The notes beneath the pieces were generated by a model. It saw nothing but the letters and a program-made list of their open reading frames with translations, ran no database searches and was not told the origin of the DNA. A stretch of DNA of 64,000 nucleotides from Lasioglossum baleicum (Eukaryota > Arthropoda > Insecta > Hymenoptera > Halictidae), in assembly GCF_051020765.1 (NCBI RefSeq), contig NC_134943.1, positions 1,860,001-1,924,000 on the forward strand, given 5' to 3'. A program made the translations under genes and the position numbers. Positions 49,501-59,977 of the stretch are shown piece by piece; position 1 is the first letter of the stretch; every line of letters begins with the position of its first letter.

Positions 49501-52500
49501 CAATTTCGCCAGAATTGCCACAAACACATTCTGCTCATAACAAGGTTGCATCCTGGCGCTGAGGTTGAAAATAATTTAGCGAGATTTGCATAAATTTCTC
49601 GTAAACGTGACATATGCATTGTCAGGCAATGGTATGCCCACTGTTGTTCATACTCTCGCTCAGATTTCATACCATCTTCCATTTCCATGTTTGTATCAAT
49701 CTTTTCTTCGATTATCGATACATCTGTGCAAAAATTGGAACATATTTAAAAGTACGCACATTAGGCAAATGTTTAATAACAATACTGTTCTACTAAACAA
49801 GTTATGACGGAGTAAAATTACATAATATTATTTTACTAAATGATTCAAATTTTTTGATTAACGCAGAATTTGTAAAACAAAAAGAAATATTTAATTAAAA
49901 AAGCTTTGAAAATAAATAGTTTTCTGAAACCTCTATGGAGGTATATTTCAGTGTATACATTATTTAACTTTAACAATTGTATGCCTATCTATATTATTGA
50001 TCTATCGCAAATGTAATAGGACCAGTTTTGGAAATTTTCTTTCAGATTCTTTTAGAATGTCTTCAAATTAAAAGACAATCGGAAATGAACATTCGTGAGA
50101 AGTGCTCTTTGGATTGATTTACTTCGAATATTTTCGAAGTAAACGATGATTAGAGTTAAATATTAGTGAGAAATATAAGAGATATAAATTAGTAACCAAT
50201 AGTTGATGATGTCAGGCAAGAGCAAGATCGATTGTCACAAAAGTAACATTTTCCTGATGGCGCTGAACGTATTAAAGGACCTTCTAAGCTTTCTGGATCC
50301 AATAATCGTGTGAGGTAGTAGGACAAAGACGGAAATTGTTCCGGTTTTAAAACTGGCATTATAGGAGTTATTCTTAATTTCCTTGGCTTTTCAACAAAGC
50401 TGGAGAAATAATGTTTATTATACAGGTACGAAGTGATATAAACATAAATACGGGCTTTTATATAATTATCCTATTTATAATTAATAATATTAATTCCTTA
50501 CAAAGATGTACTTTTTCTTGTAAAGAATATGCTTTGATCATCCTCATAGTTTGCTGACTGGCTAATGTTGTTTATGATGTCAGATGAAAATAAAGTATCA
50601 TTTAGAAATAATGGATCGGCTTCTAACTTTTCTCCGTTGTTCCCTTTAAGACAAACGGGAAGATTATTTCTTGCAATATAATAATGATTAAAAATTTAAT
50701 AATAATAATTGCTCTATTGACTATGAATAATAAATAATATAATAATACATTCTCTATATCTGTCCGAGTTATTCATTTTTATATTATATATTTTACTCTC
50801 TTGGAAATAATATAACAGTATCTTCAAATCTTTCGAATGTTTTGACTGTTTTAAATTACACCTACTAATTTTTGCCATAAATGCATAAAACCCGCTGTCT
50901 AATAATAATAATCATCATCCACTTGTAAAAGTAAATCGATGGTATGAGGTACAAAGTCTTTTGTATACGATTGTATACTATTTAGTTTTATGGCCATACC
51001 TGCTGCTCGCGGCGTGCCTAAGCTCGACCACTGGCGGTATACCTGAAAAGGTTGTTATAGCAATAGCAGACAAAAACCGAACCGGCCGATTATTTACAAC
51101 CACCATGCTCCGACAACTTCAACCCTGACAGATGGACAACACGTCCGATAGACCCACCGAATCAGATCTATAGGATCATACATACCGTGCGGAGCACGAG
51201 AGAAAACTAGCGAGAAGGGAACGGGGAAAGAAGCCTGACCATTCCGATTGCCTTTGCGTTCCTCTTGCCTCGTTCCCCTCCCGCTAGTTTTCTCTCGTAC
51301 TCGGGACAGTGCATATACGCATACTTTTCTATTTTATATGTATAAAGGATGTGCTCGGACGGGGGGGGGGGGCCGAGCAGGAAGTGAAACATTTTTTTGT
51401 TTGACGCTTCGTTTTCGAGAAAATCGAGTTTGAAATTGCAGCGAATACACGTGCTACTGCATAGGAATCGTCTGACGCGTCTGACCATGATCAACCGATT
51501 CTACTTTCTGCATATACTAACTAAAGCACGCGAACCTGGCAGAACTTTTCTCAAAAACGAAGCGTCAAACGAAAAAATGTTGTTCCTTTTTTTCGACTTA
51601 TTTTTTTTACATGTAGTATTACCCCCTGCTCAGTTGTACCACCCATCCGACCACACCCTGTATAGATTGTATGTAATATTTGTATCACCTATTATGGTTC
51701 CAGAGCCATGCTTTTTGTCATTCTTCCAATACCCAGAATATTTAGCACCACCGATTGTGTTTAATTTTATTTGTCCTATGATAATAATTTCGTTAACGAT
51801 ATTTGGAGGAATCATTATATATTCTAATTGTAAAATTATAGACAATTTTTACCCTCGCCATGGCGCATTCCATTACACCAATAACCCACGTACGAAGCCT
51901 CCTGAGGCCACGTGAATGTTTTGTTGAAAAATGAATTCCATACGTATACTCCGTAACTGTACAAATGTCATTGCTTTGTTAACAAAGCATCGTTAAGAAC
52001 TCGTCTAAGGATTTTACGCATTTATGACAGTATGTACTGATTCAAAGTCTAATATCTAAAAATCTATGTTTGCGTATACACCCGCTGCCTATTAATAATA
52101 ATCTTTTAGAAAACTTTTGCTTTCATAAATATCAATAGACAGCGGGTGTATGCGCAAGTATACATAGATTTTTACATACAGTCGGACCTCGATTAACTTA
52201 ATTAAGGCTCGATGGATAATCGAGACCCGAAGGAAATTAAAATGTATGTACCTTATATTCCAAAATAAATTATTTATTTTTGAAAATTTATTTCCTTTCA
52301 TTAATATAATCTTATTAAGACGCATATTTATTTATAATCGGAATCTGGTTAATCGAAGTCCTACTGTATTACACTTTGAATCAGTGCTTTTATAAATGCG
52401 TAAAATCCTTAGACGAGTTCTTAACAATACTTTGTTAAAATTCCTATGGCTGTCTGTTTAATCGAGCTCTAATTAATTGTTATCAGTAGACTGCGGATCT

Positions 52501-54133
52501 TTATGCAAAATAAAAAATGTTTACATTATTTGCAAAGCACAGGTGTCAAATAAAAAATTGTTTAATCATTTAATCATCTTATTAAATTGAAACTAATACA
52601 TTCGTATCCTTAAATCTTTTTAATATGTCCACTGCTTTAAATTGTGCGTAGCCGTTTTATTATAAATGCATAAAATCCACAATCTAGTTATCAGGTCGAA
52701 GACTAACTAACCCGTTCATTGAACCACACCTCCATTCTCCACGGTAAACATCCCCATTAGTCCAAACCATGGTTCCAGTACCGTGGCGGAGGCCATTTTT
52801 CCATTGACCCATATAGCGAGCTCCACTTGAGTAAATTCGCAATCCAAATCCGCACATTTTGTCCATTACCCAATCACCGTCGTAGGAACTATTATCTTGG
52901 TAACGTGAATAACTATTGTCATAAAATATTTCAATAAATTTGTTATATAAATATCATTAATACTTTAAACATTAATGAAAAATAATATTTTTTGCCTTTC
53001 GCCGAGAATATACTTGAACTCAAGAACACTTGTAAAGATTGGTATATTCGGCTCATTTACAGGCAATAGAATATGTAGAATATCAGTGCTAACCCTTTTC
53101 CATGTTTACGGCCCTTACACCATTCACCAGTGTACATAAAACGATTGTCACTATCTACGAACAATCCTTTACCATGTTGATAACCGTTCTCAAAATCACC
53201 TTTGTACCAACAACTACTATTCAACTGTAATAAGCCTATTCCGTGCATCTGATTCTGTTGAAATTCTCCCTACGGAAACTATGTAATCGTTATCTCGTTG
53301 TGTATTAAACATTACAAAAATTGTTTAGTCTTCAATTTCTCACTACAAAATCTTCTACTTTATTTTAATCTATCTTATGTTGACGGTATTCAGTGTTTAT
53401 CGTAGCAAATAATATAATACATCTATTCGTAAGAAATAAAAGGTACAGAGATATTGGGAATTTTGATTATCAATTACTTATTGGTATGTCTAACGAAAAG
53501 CTGAAAGTGATTACTTTGTATTGGGTGCCATTAGACCACCTATACACTCCTTCACCTTCCATCATTTTCCTGCTGATACGACCACTGTACGTATTGCCAT
53601 TAATAAATGTTATATTTGCAAACTCATCTGGCAAAATTAACTTCCAAGTTAGCCTGGGAGTTGTTTCTGCGCCATCGCTATCATAACTTTCGTTTTTTTT
53701 AAATTCTTTAACACTTTCATAACTTTTTACACTTTCAATGTCTTCATTTCCTTCGTTGTCATTAGGAAGATCCTCACTGAATTTTCTCCGAATTTTTTTT
53801 CTTAACAATGTCCCGTCCCAGCTTGTAACGAACGACAGAAACATTTTTATTTTATTACTCGAATCTTGTAATCATCGAAAAATGTAATAATTACCTTGCC
53901 ACAAAATAGCCCAACACGTCATTATAAAGTAGATACATGAATTCTTCCTTAGCATCGTACTTGCGACGTTTGTCTGCGAGAATATCCTGAAAAGGCAATT
54001 CCTCCTCCGTTCCAGCAAATTCTTCTATTTCAATATCTTCCGTTTCCTCTTCTTGTTCTTCATCGTATGATTCCATAGGTACAGTCATTTTCCTACATTT
54101 CCGTGATATTATTTCTTTCAGTGTGTCCTCCAT
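46516..54133 (-). CDS. Rsph10b: Radial spoke head 10 homolog B-like MORN protein
   Basis: Exons: 54133-53895, 53821-53515, 53269-53094, 52888-52712, 51956-51853, 51775-51689, a tentative 43-bp exon 51042-51000, then 50669-50502, 50399-50197, 49723-49451, 49348-49139, 48940-48821, 47077-46959, 46638-46516; about 782 aa. The N-terminus is acidic. About eight MORN repeats follow (for example TYSGRI, CWYKGDFENGYQHGKG, RYMGQWKNGLRHGTG, YVGYWCNGMRHGEG, KYSGYWKNDKKHGSG). The C-terminal half matches RSPH10B: SRLREIYANLAKLF, CLWQFWRNCKINEKGLSL, WQFLHALLEVSWHLYG, and a final ISFLEFYEIIL. In vertebrates RSPH10B belongs to the radial spoke of motile cilia; in insects the likely site is the sperm flagellum. 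The 43-bp exon is chosen only because it fixes the phase between its neighbours. Introns are packed with small transposons. Confidence 0.88.
47218..47847. mobile_element. Non-autonomous DNA element with ACAGGGTGG ends
   Basis: Ends TACAGGGTGGGCCCGAAATC and the inverse GGAATTCGTAG..GGACCACCCTATA pair over about 25 bp. About 630 bp in the RSPH10B intron between 46.96 and 48.8 kb. Its left 180 bp (TCGTCTGACGCGTCTGACCA, TTTTCGAGAAAATCGAGTTT) recurs in the element at 51344-51665, so the two belong to one family. No transposase frame. Confidence 0.75.
48266..48682. mobile_element. MITE-like inverted repeat pair
   Basis: TTACAGTAAATATTCGATGG followed by ACGCAAG near 48265-48290 is mirrored by CTTGCGTCCATAGAATATTT followed by ACTGTAG at 48655-48682. 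The interior of about 370 bp includes a GC hairpin (CTGCGG..CCGCAG near 48600). Intronic in the RSPH10B-like gene. Confidence 0.65.
51189..51304. repeat. Short hairpin element
   Basis: ACGAGAGAAAACTAGCGAGA near 51197 is mirrored by CTAGTTTTCTCTCGTACTCG near 51285, with about 35 bp inverted on each side and a small loop. It is adjacent to the element starting at 51344. Confidence 0.7.
51344..51665. mobile_element. Foldback element related to 47218-47847, with a 12-G run
   Basis: Arms: a left part with GTGCTCGGAC, a run of about 12 G at 51361-51372, then TTTGACGCTTCGTTTTCGAG; a right part with CTCAAAAACGAAGCGTCAAA ending GACCACACCCTGTATA. It shares its central TCGTCTGACGCGTCTGACCA block with the element at 47218. 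It sits about 25 bp beyond the donor of the RSPH10B exon at 51775-51689. Confidence 0.75.
51973..52443. mobile_element. Nested inverted repeats including a pogo-like element
   Basis: The outer arms pair: GTTAAGAACTCGTCTAAGGA at about 51992 with TCCTTAGACGAGTTCTTAAC at about 52410. Inside the left side is a second hairpin: AATCTATGTTTGCGTATACA at 52060 against TATGCGCAAGTATACATAGA at 52150. To its right lies a third unit (52177-52368) with ends TACAGTCGGACCTCGATTAA and the inverse TTAATCGAAGTCCTACTGTA, typical of pogo/Tc1-type elements. It fills most of one RSPH10B intron and abuts the exon at 51956. Confidence 0.75.
52486..52689. mobile_element. MITE next to an RSPH10B exon
   Basis: Ends AGTAGACTGCGGATCTTTAT and the inverse ATAAATGCATAAAATCCACAATCTAGT. 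Related fragments occur at about 7556-7585 (ACTGCGAATCTTTATGCAAA) and 50875-50905 (AAATGCATAAAACCCGCTGT). Its right end is only about 22 bp from the splice donor at 52712. Confidence 0.7.
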
Positions 54134-54418
54134 GTTTATTTTTTCTTATTTTAGTAGATTGTGAAAAAGCGCAATAAATTATTTCAAATACACCACACTG
54201 CTCTTAATAATATACTCTGTTAATATCATGCAATGATACCGTATCAATTGACTTTTATCAGCTGTAATTAGATGCGAAGTAATAAAAATGAATATTTTGT
54301 AACACGTTATCGATAATTTTTATTGCTACGTTCAGGATCCTTTATTATGTCACGTCGATAAATACTGATGATTGTAACTGTGATTAAATGACTTTGAATT
54401 GAAACAGAAAGGGACAAA
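54134..54418. promoter_or_regulatory. Divergent promoter region, RSPH10B-like and unknown gene
   Basis: 285 bp lie between the two start codons on opposite strands, so the core promoters must be shared or interleaved. I looked for a clear RFX X-box inverted repeat, which would suit ciliary genes, and saw no convincing one. The region is AT-rich. Confidence 0.5.
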
Positions 54419-57170
54419 ATGTCAGGATACAGGAAACTACCGATAAGTGTAAGTCTTAAAATGTTTTTATTTTGTACATTGATAAGGAAGTGTTTCAAAC
54501 AATTATGAATATATAAAATTGAAAGAAATATAATCAATGATACATTATATAAATTGAAACATTATATAATAAAAATTAAATTACATAGAAATATGCGATA
54601 AAAATATCAGAAGTAGATTATTTTGTGGAAACAATGTTTTAGTATGTTTACTGTGTTCTAGTATGTCGTTTAATAATGTTTACATGAGATTTGCTTTATA
54701 GACTGTCTTCGTAGCTTGCCCAGATGAAGTAAAAGAAGTGGAACCAATTATTTTTCACGTTCCTGCTACTTACAATGAGAAAGTAAAAATTCATGATTGG
54801 TAAGTATGTTCTTACTAATATTTCTTTCATAATTTTATTTATTTACTTAATCGCGAATATCACATTATGTTCTCACTGTATTTTAAAATTATAATTGATA
54901 TTTTTTTAAATATTGCTATAAACTATCGAATATTTGAATGGAGACACGTTCTTCGATTACTATTGAGCTTTGGGGGAAATGAAACTCTCCCTCTGTTTTT
55001 GCGTAGCAACCCTCGTCGATTACTATCCCTCACAGAGAGCGTTAGCTTCGTAACCGTTGTGCGTCTAAATGCTTATTCCACTCCGTTATACAATTATAAG
55101 AAATCACTACAATACCTGGTCATAAATAAACTCTTGATAATAAGTAAGCAATACACAGAGAAACTAAACGTTGTGCTGAAGTTTTGGTTTTGTTACGTAA
55201 CAGTACGATTCGTCAATGCTTTCGTAAGTAACTCCATATTGTATTAGCTTGCCCCAGAAGTTTCTTTCGGAATGTGTTCCTTTAATATTGCTAAATAAAA
55301 GTTGGTTTTCGATTCATGCACATTAAATTCATGTTAGGAAGTAAGTACTAAAATATTAACGCATTGTAAACTATTATCGCATTGTTTGTATTTATTTAGC
55401 AACATTAAAGGAACACATTTCGAAAGAAACTTTTGGGCAACCTAATATAAATGATTCATTAGTAAATGTGCCTGTATAACATACGTATACAGTATACAAT
55501 AATAAATATTAGGTCACATTTTATCTGTACCTATAGTTACTTCCAAAGGGATCGAAAGTTTTTCTAATTGCATGCTATTGTATTATTTTTTATATGTTTA
55601 TACATAATACCCATGATTTTAAAAGGAAACAATTTATTGAATACAATGCTAACAGCCGAAGGTTTATTATTGACGACGATGTGATTGCAACTTATAAATT
55701 TGATAACATTATTTAAAATCAAACCTATCATCTACGAATATAATTAATGAGACTATCGGTTACGCTATAAATCAAAGAATATTGATAGTACAGTGGTATC
55801 TCGGTATACGACCTTAATCCGTTCCTGATGTTTGGACTTATACCGAATAGGACTCATGTACAATTCTCATATATAATATTCTCATGTACAAAAAAACTCC
55901 TGTTGCAATTATACCTACATTAATGGGGTTGTAAAATAATTTAAACACTGTTTAAACACATAAATAAAAAATGAGATTTTATTATAGATTTTTAAATCTA
56001 TCTTTATATTTACATCGTAGCATCTGCCATCGACTGATAATTTTCTTTCATCTCTCTGTGTTGTGTCTTCGCGGACTTCGCGATCATACGCCGACCTCAT
56101 CAGTAATTCCATTATTACTGATCCTTACTTCTGTGATCAGTCAGTTAATAATACATCAACTCCGAATATAATTGATTATTAATTTAATGTTTCCTCTGAG
56201 ATAATTATTTTAAAATGACGCAAAATCCACACAAAACAATTTATGTCGTATACCGAACAAAAGTCGTATACCGAGAAAAATTTGTCACGTCCAAACAGGA
56301 CGTACTCCAAAGCAGACATATACCGAGAAACCACTGTATTTCAATGTAGAAATAAAATAAAGTAATATATTTCGATGCAGTGATTCAATAAACTTTTTTC
56401 AGGGAAACATACCTAAGAATTAGAAACATTTTAGAACTACATTTTCACAGGCAAATGCCGACATTGGCGGAACCCAGGGACAATAAACACATTTTTCCAC
56501 CTGACGGAAATCTCTACGCGTCAACGTATAAACGATTAGGCTCGGAAATCGCAGGTACCGGAATTTCAGAAACGCAGGCTATGCTGTCCCAGATAGAACT
56601 GAAACATCTGTATGCGCCGATTATTCCTCAACGAAGACTACTCAATATGAGGGCTCTTGCATCACAGGTGTATGTACCAATATTTCATCTTATACGTTCG
56701 ATGTGCTTGGCAAAATCTGGATCATACTGCCGTAATTTTCGAAATAAAGAGTTTCATAAAAAAGGAGGAAGTAATTGCTCATTCATTAATATGATAACAA
56801 CGTATTTATTCATAGGATTGAGGAGAAAAAACCTTCATCCGTTACGGAAGCAATGTATGATCCTGAAGAAGCGCGAGCCATGGATTACAGGACGACACAG
56901 GAAGTTGATTATAGATTACCTTATCCCATAAAACAGAAACCTCCGCCGCCACCACCACCGCCAGTACCATGGCTTTTAAATCGACGAACACTCGGTTACA
57001 ACCCCGAAGATTTACAGAAACGGGACGGTTATTATACTTTCATGGATGATGGCATGGAGGTCCACCAATACATAGCGAACATAAAATCGAGAAGGGACCA
57101 ACCGGTTCATTCGACATGTGTGGACAATTCGCCAGAAGATATTAATTGCGTTCATCCAGAACAAGAATAG
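54419..57170 (+). CDS. Uncharacterised protein, about 246 aa, paired with RSPH10B-like gene
   Basis: Proposed exons 54419-54448, 54702-54799, 56403-56667, 56823-57170. The product starts MSGYRKLPIS, then FVACPDEVKEVEPIIFHVPA. A middle exon has WETYLRIRN, KHIFPPDGNLYASTYKRLGS and YAPIIPQRRLL; the last exon has a run of eight prolines before VPWLLNRRTLGYNPEDLQKR and ends DINCVHPEQE. There is no signal peptide or membrane segment. I do not recognise a family. The layout of tyrosine- and proline-containing short motifs, together with the shared promoter with a radial-spoke gene, hints at a small axonemal protein; this is inference. The acceptor of the last exon is uncertain: the more obvious CATAG at 56815 gives the wrong phase, so ATTGAG at 56822 was used. 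The large second intron (about 1.6 kb) holds two DNA elements. Confidence 0.7.
55245..55446. mobile_element. MITE with about 50-bp terminal inverted repeats
   Basis: Left arm: TTGCCCCAGAAGTTTCTTTC onward, GGAATGTGTTCCTTTAATAT, TGCTAAATAAA. Right arm: the inverse TTTAGCAACATTAAAGGAAC onward to TTTGGGCAACCTAA. Flanking TA suggests a mariner/Tc1-type origin. No coding capacity. Confidence 0.82.
55791..56336. mobile_element. Non-autonomous pogo/Tc1-type element
   Basis: Ends CAGTGGTATCTCGGTATACG and the inverse TATACCGAGAAACCACTG, with TA on both outer sides. Further inner repeats of GTATACCGA are present. About 545 bp, without a transposase frame; the 66-codon frames inside are not homologous to anything I recognise. 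Confidence 0.82.
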
Positions 57171-57646
57171 TTAGACGCAAAGTTTCCATCGCATTTTAAC
57201 ATTTTACTACTGGAAGCTTATTAATACAATTTTTTAAATGTAACAATTTTTTCTATTGTAATTATTTTATAAAGACTTCACAAAAGAAAAGATTACAAAA
57301 GAACTTATTCATTTACAGATGTAATTGCTTATTGAATAGTTTACTAAGAAATCCCTAATTAAAGGAATATTACAGAACACACATGATAAGAATGAAGTGG
57401 CAAAACAAAATTGGATTTTCACTTGTAGAGTTTTATTTGTAATGGCGTAGTAATAGGGTAATGCATTCATTGTCAGTTGAAAATAATTCAGTACAATATC
57501 GTAGCGGAGGATAAATGAACGAAATACAAATCTGAGTGAGATGTAAAATATATTTTGTCTAGAACCTAAATAAAATGGCTCTTAGAGCAACAACACTGAA
57601 ACATCACTACACAATTGTATCTATAATCGGCAAGTGTCGTAACTAT
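57171..57646. other. Convergent 3-prime UTRs
   Basis: Between the stop of the plus-strand unknown gene (57170) and the stop of the minus-strand sulfakinin-type gene (57647). TTTATT at 57432-57437 gives AATAAA on the minus strand for the neuropeptide gene. No gene seen. Confidence 0.55.
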
Positions 57647-58350
57647 TCATTCGTGACGTCTCCCATATCGTATGAGACCATAATCATCGTATTGCTCCCG
57701 TTTTCCGAATCTCCTCTGTCCATAATCACCGAATACTTCGCCGACAGGATTTTCCACGGTGTATCTGTAAAAAGATGGGACAATATTGTGTATGCGAAAG
57801 ATCGATGATTACATGTACGTGATATTATGAAACATTAATTCGTGATCAAATTCATGAAATAGTGAAAGCAATCTTTCATTACTGAATTAGTAATTAATTC
57901 TCTAGAGATGTATTATTATATTTTAAAAAAAATATTCGAGATATTTGAACAAAATTTTGTAATAGTTCAATTCCATTTTTATTCCAACTAAGAGAGAAAT
58001 TAATAAAGTGAAATGATAGTTCAAAGGAATTAATGTTCTTAGAAATATTAATGGTTACGTTACATAAAAAAAATTTCGATTAAAATGAGAGTTTTAGCAA
58101 TAATGTTCATTATGAGTGAAGATGAAACATAAATTTGATTGTGTACGTAGAAAGAACAGGAAAATATGAGTTGTAAAATAACATTTTTTTTATAAAACAA
58201 ATTTTAAGTATCGCATAATTACCCTCGAGTTAAAGGGCGACTTCGAAATTTGCGATAAACATTATCTGCGAGTTCAGGAGCTGCTTCGCATTTTCCGCAG
58301 CATAACCAGACGACTGCCATTGCGCAAAAGACTGTAAAGGTAAAATTCAT
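57647..58350 (-). CDS. Sk: Divergent sulfakinin-type neuropeptide precursor, 81 aa
   Basis: Two coding exons, 58350-58223 and 57764-57647, joined in phase 2. The start ATG lies two bases after a strong acceptor (TTATATTTCAG). Residues 1 to about 24 form a signal peptide (FTVFCAMAVVWLCCGKCEA). The C-terminal part holds two adjacent peptides with the sulfakinin layout: EVFGDYGQRRF followed by GKR, and EQYDDYGLIRY followed by GRR, then HE and the stop. Glycine plus dibasic sites predict C-terminal amidation. Acidic residues before the Tyr-Gly predict tyrosine sulfation. Canonical insect sulfakinins end DYGHMRFamide (or HLRF); here DYG and the Arg are kept, but the ends read QRRF and LIRY. Sulfakinins are cholecystokinin-like satiety peptides. 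The upstream basic sites are irregular (RPLTRG). The identity is an inference from motif order and spacing; another RF/RYamide-type precursor remains possible. Confidence 0.75.
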
Positions 58351-59300
58351 ATCTGAAATATAAGAAAGATTTCTTTGTTAATAAATCAGGCTGATATAAT
58401 ACCACAATTTATTGATAATCTACTAAACTATAATATAACACATTACGAATCGGTGATTATATAATATTTTTTAATAATTAACGATTTACAGCTAGCAATT
58501 TTTTAATAGATATTTTAATAACAATCACGTATCTATAACGAACGACTACATTGCAATTAATACTGCTATCTAATATAATTTCTGTTTAAGTTCCTCACAC
58601 ATAGATAATACATGAAATATTGAAAATTCTAGTAACACGTTTATCTGAAATGTTTTATAAAATGCAACAAAATAAAACAATTTAGCAGAAGCACGTTATG
58701 GATTCTTTGAATATTACGCCATGTACTATAACGTTAAACAACAAAATTCTGGACATCACACATCTGTGACGATGATAGAGAACGTGTTGACAGACTTCCG
58801 GTAGGTAAAGTGGTAATAATATTAATTAATTGTCTAGTTATTATTGTCCAAGAATCAATTGTTATAAAATACCGTTCTGTAATTTCGAACGAAATGAAAA
58901 CATAGAAAGAGAGAGAGAGAGAGAGTATGGAGAAAACGCTGTTCACCTGTATGGTGGAGGACCTGAAACAGGCGGAAGAATGCACCGTCCACAGTTTCGA
59001 CATGGCTTTTTATACGTGAACTCCATCATCCCCGGAAGCCCGGGGGAAGGTTGAGCTCCTTGAATTTTAATTCACGTAGCTCTGGCCTGATAAACAATTT
59101 GCTTTGCCGTAGACGCCTCCGTTGATGAACCCTCAATATTCCACGATGATATTAGATGATTGGCAGCTCAAGTAACCGTATTACCGCACCTTCACTTCAC
59201 TTTCCTTCGTCTATCGTGATCACTTCATAGGCGGACAGGAACGCCTCCTCAGATTAATTTTCTAAGTTTCAACGAGTGTGCAAAGTAATTGCTTTTTTTT
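58351..59300 (-). promoter_or_regulatory. Upstream region of the neuropeptide gene with TATA box and non-coding exon
   Basis: On the minus strand TATAAAAAG lies at 59014-59006. About 25-30 bp downstream is a plausible start (near 58983), and a GTGAAC donor follows CATACAG at 58947. This gives a non-coding exon of roughly 35-45 nt that would splice to the acceptor directly before the ATG at 58350. A GA microsatellite lies at about 58908-58925, in the intron. TATA-type promoters with a short leader exon are common in insect neuropeptide genes. Confidence 0.5.
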
Positions 59301-59309
59301 ACCCTCTTT

Positions 59310-59516
59310 TATATTTCAAGATGAAATACAGCCCAATTTTTTTTATTCAAGCAATGAATTTTAATGAATAAGATATTCTCCCTTTTGTTTGATGATCTCT
59401 TGCCAAAAAGAATAAATAAGAAAATATTTTATTGATTAAAGTCCATCGCTTGAATAAAGAAATTCGGTTTTATTTTTCACCTTAAAATACAGAAATGACT
59501 TTCCTGCCAACCCAAT
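59310..59516. mobile_element. Mariner-like MITE, copy B
   Basis: Close relative of 8050-8264: TTATTCAAGCAATGAATTTT, AATAAGATATTCTCCCTTTT, TGCCAAAAAGAATAAATAAG, ending CTGCCAACCCAA then TA. Both copies lack a good left terminus. Confidence 0.82.
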
Positions 59517-59977
59517 AGAAAGCAAATTAACTGAATGGATTTGCTGCGCCAGAAAGAGATTTGGATTCATAATAAAGTTAGAATGGATTAACCGTGTAAG
59601 AGCCACGAATTAATTTGTGCATATACAATACTAGATAATAGTAATAATATGATGATATTAATAGTATTAATTTTAATATCTTTCTATTAGATAATATTAA
59701 TGTAATATTACCACTGGCACTTCTGGACCCGTCAAGATTTATTTTTTTGGAAAAATATATCATAACACATCAATCGCTAAAAGTCTGAATAAATAGATTC
59801 TTGTTATTGTTCTAGTGTGCTGTGAAACCCGTAGTTCACATAAGGAACGCTCAAATTCATTCATAAGAACTTCAGACCAGCATAAATATAATTAATAATC
59901 TCTTTTTGTATCCATTGATCCGCTCGCGATGGCTATTGATAACTTTACGTGCGGTTTTTCACGAACGCTTTCGCCCG

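Noticed and set aside
50940..51050. Frame ending LLLQVDDDYYY resembling the DDD motif of beta-1,3-galactosyltransferases
   Set aside because: Only about 45 codons, the rest of the enzyme is absent, and the end lies in a repeat; likely coincidence.
54134..54418. RFX X-box in the divergent ciliary promoter
   Set aside because: No half-site pair close enough to the consensus was found by eye.
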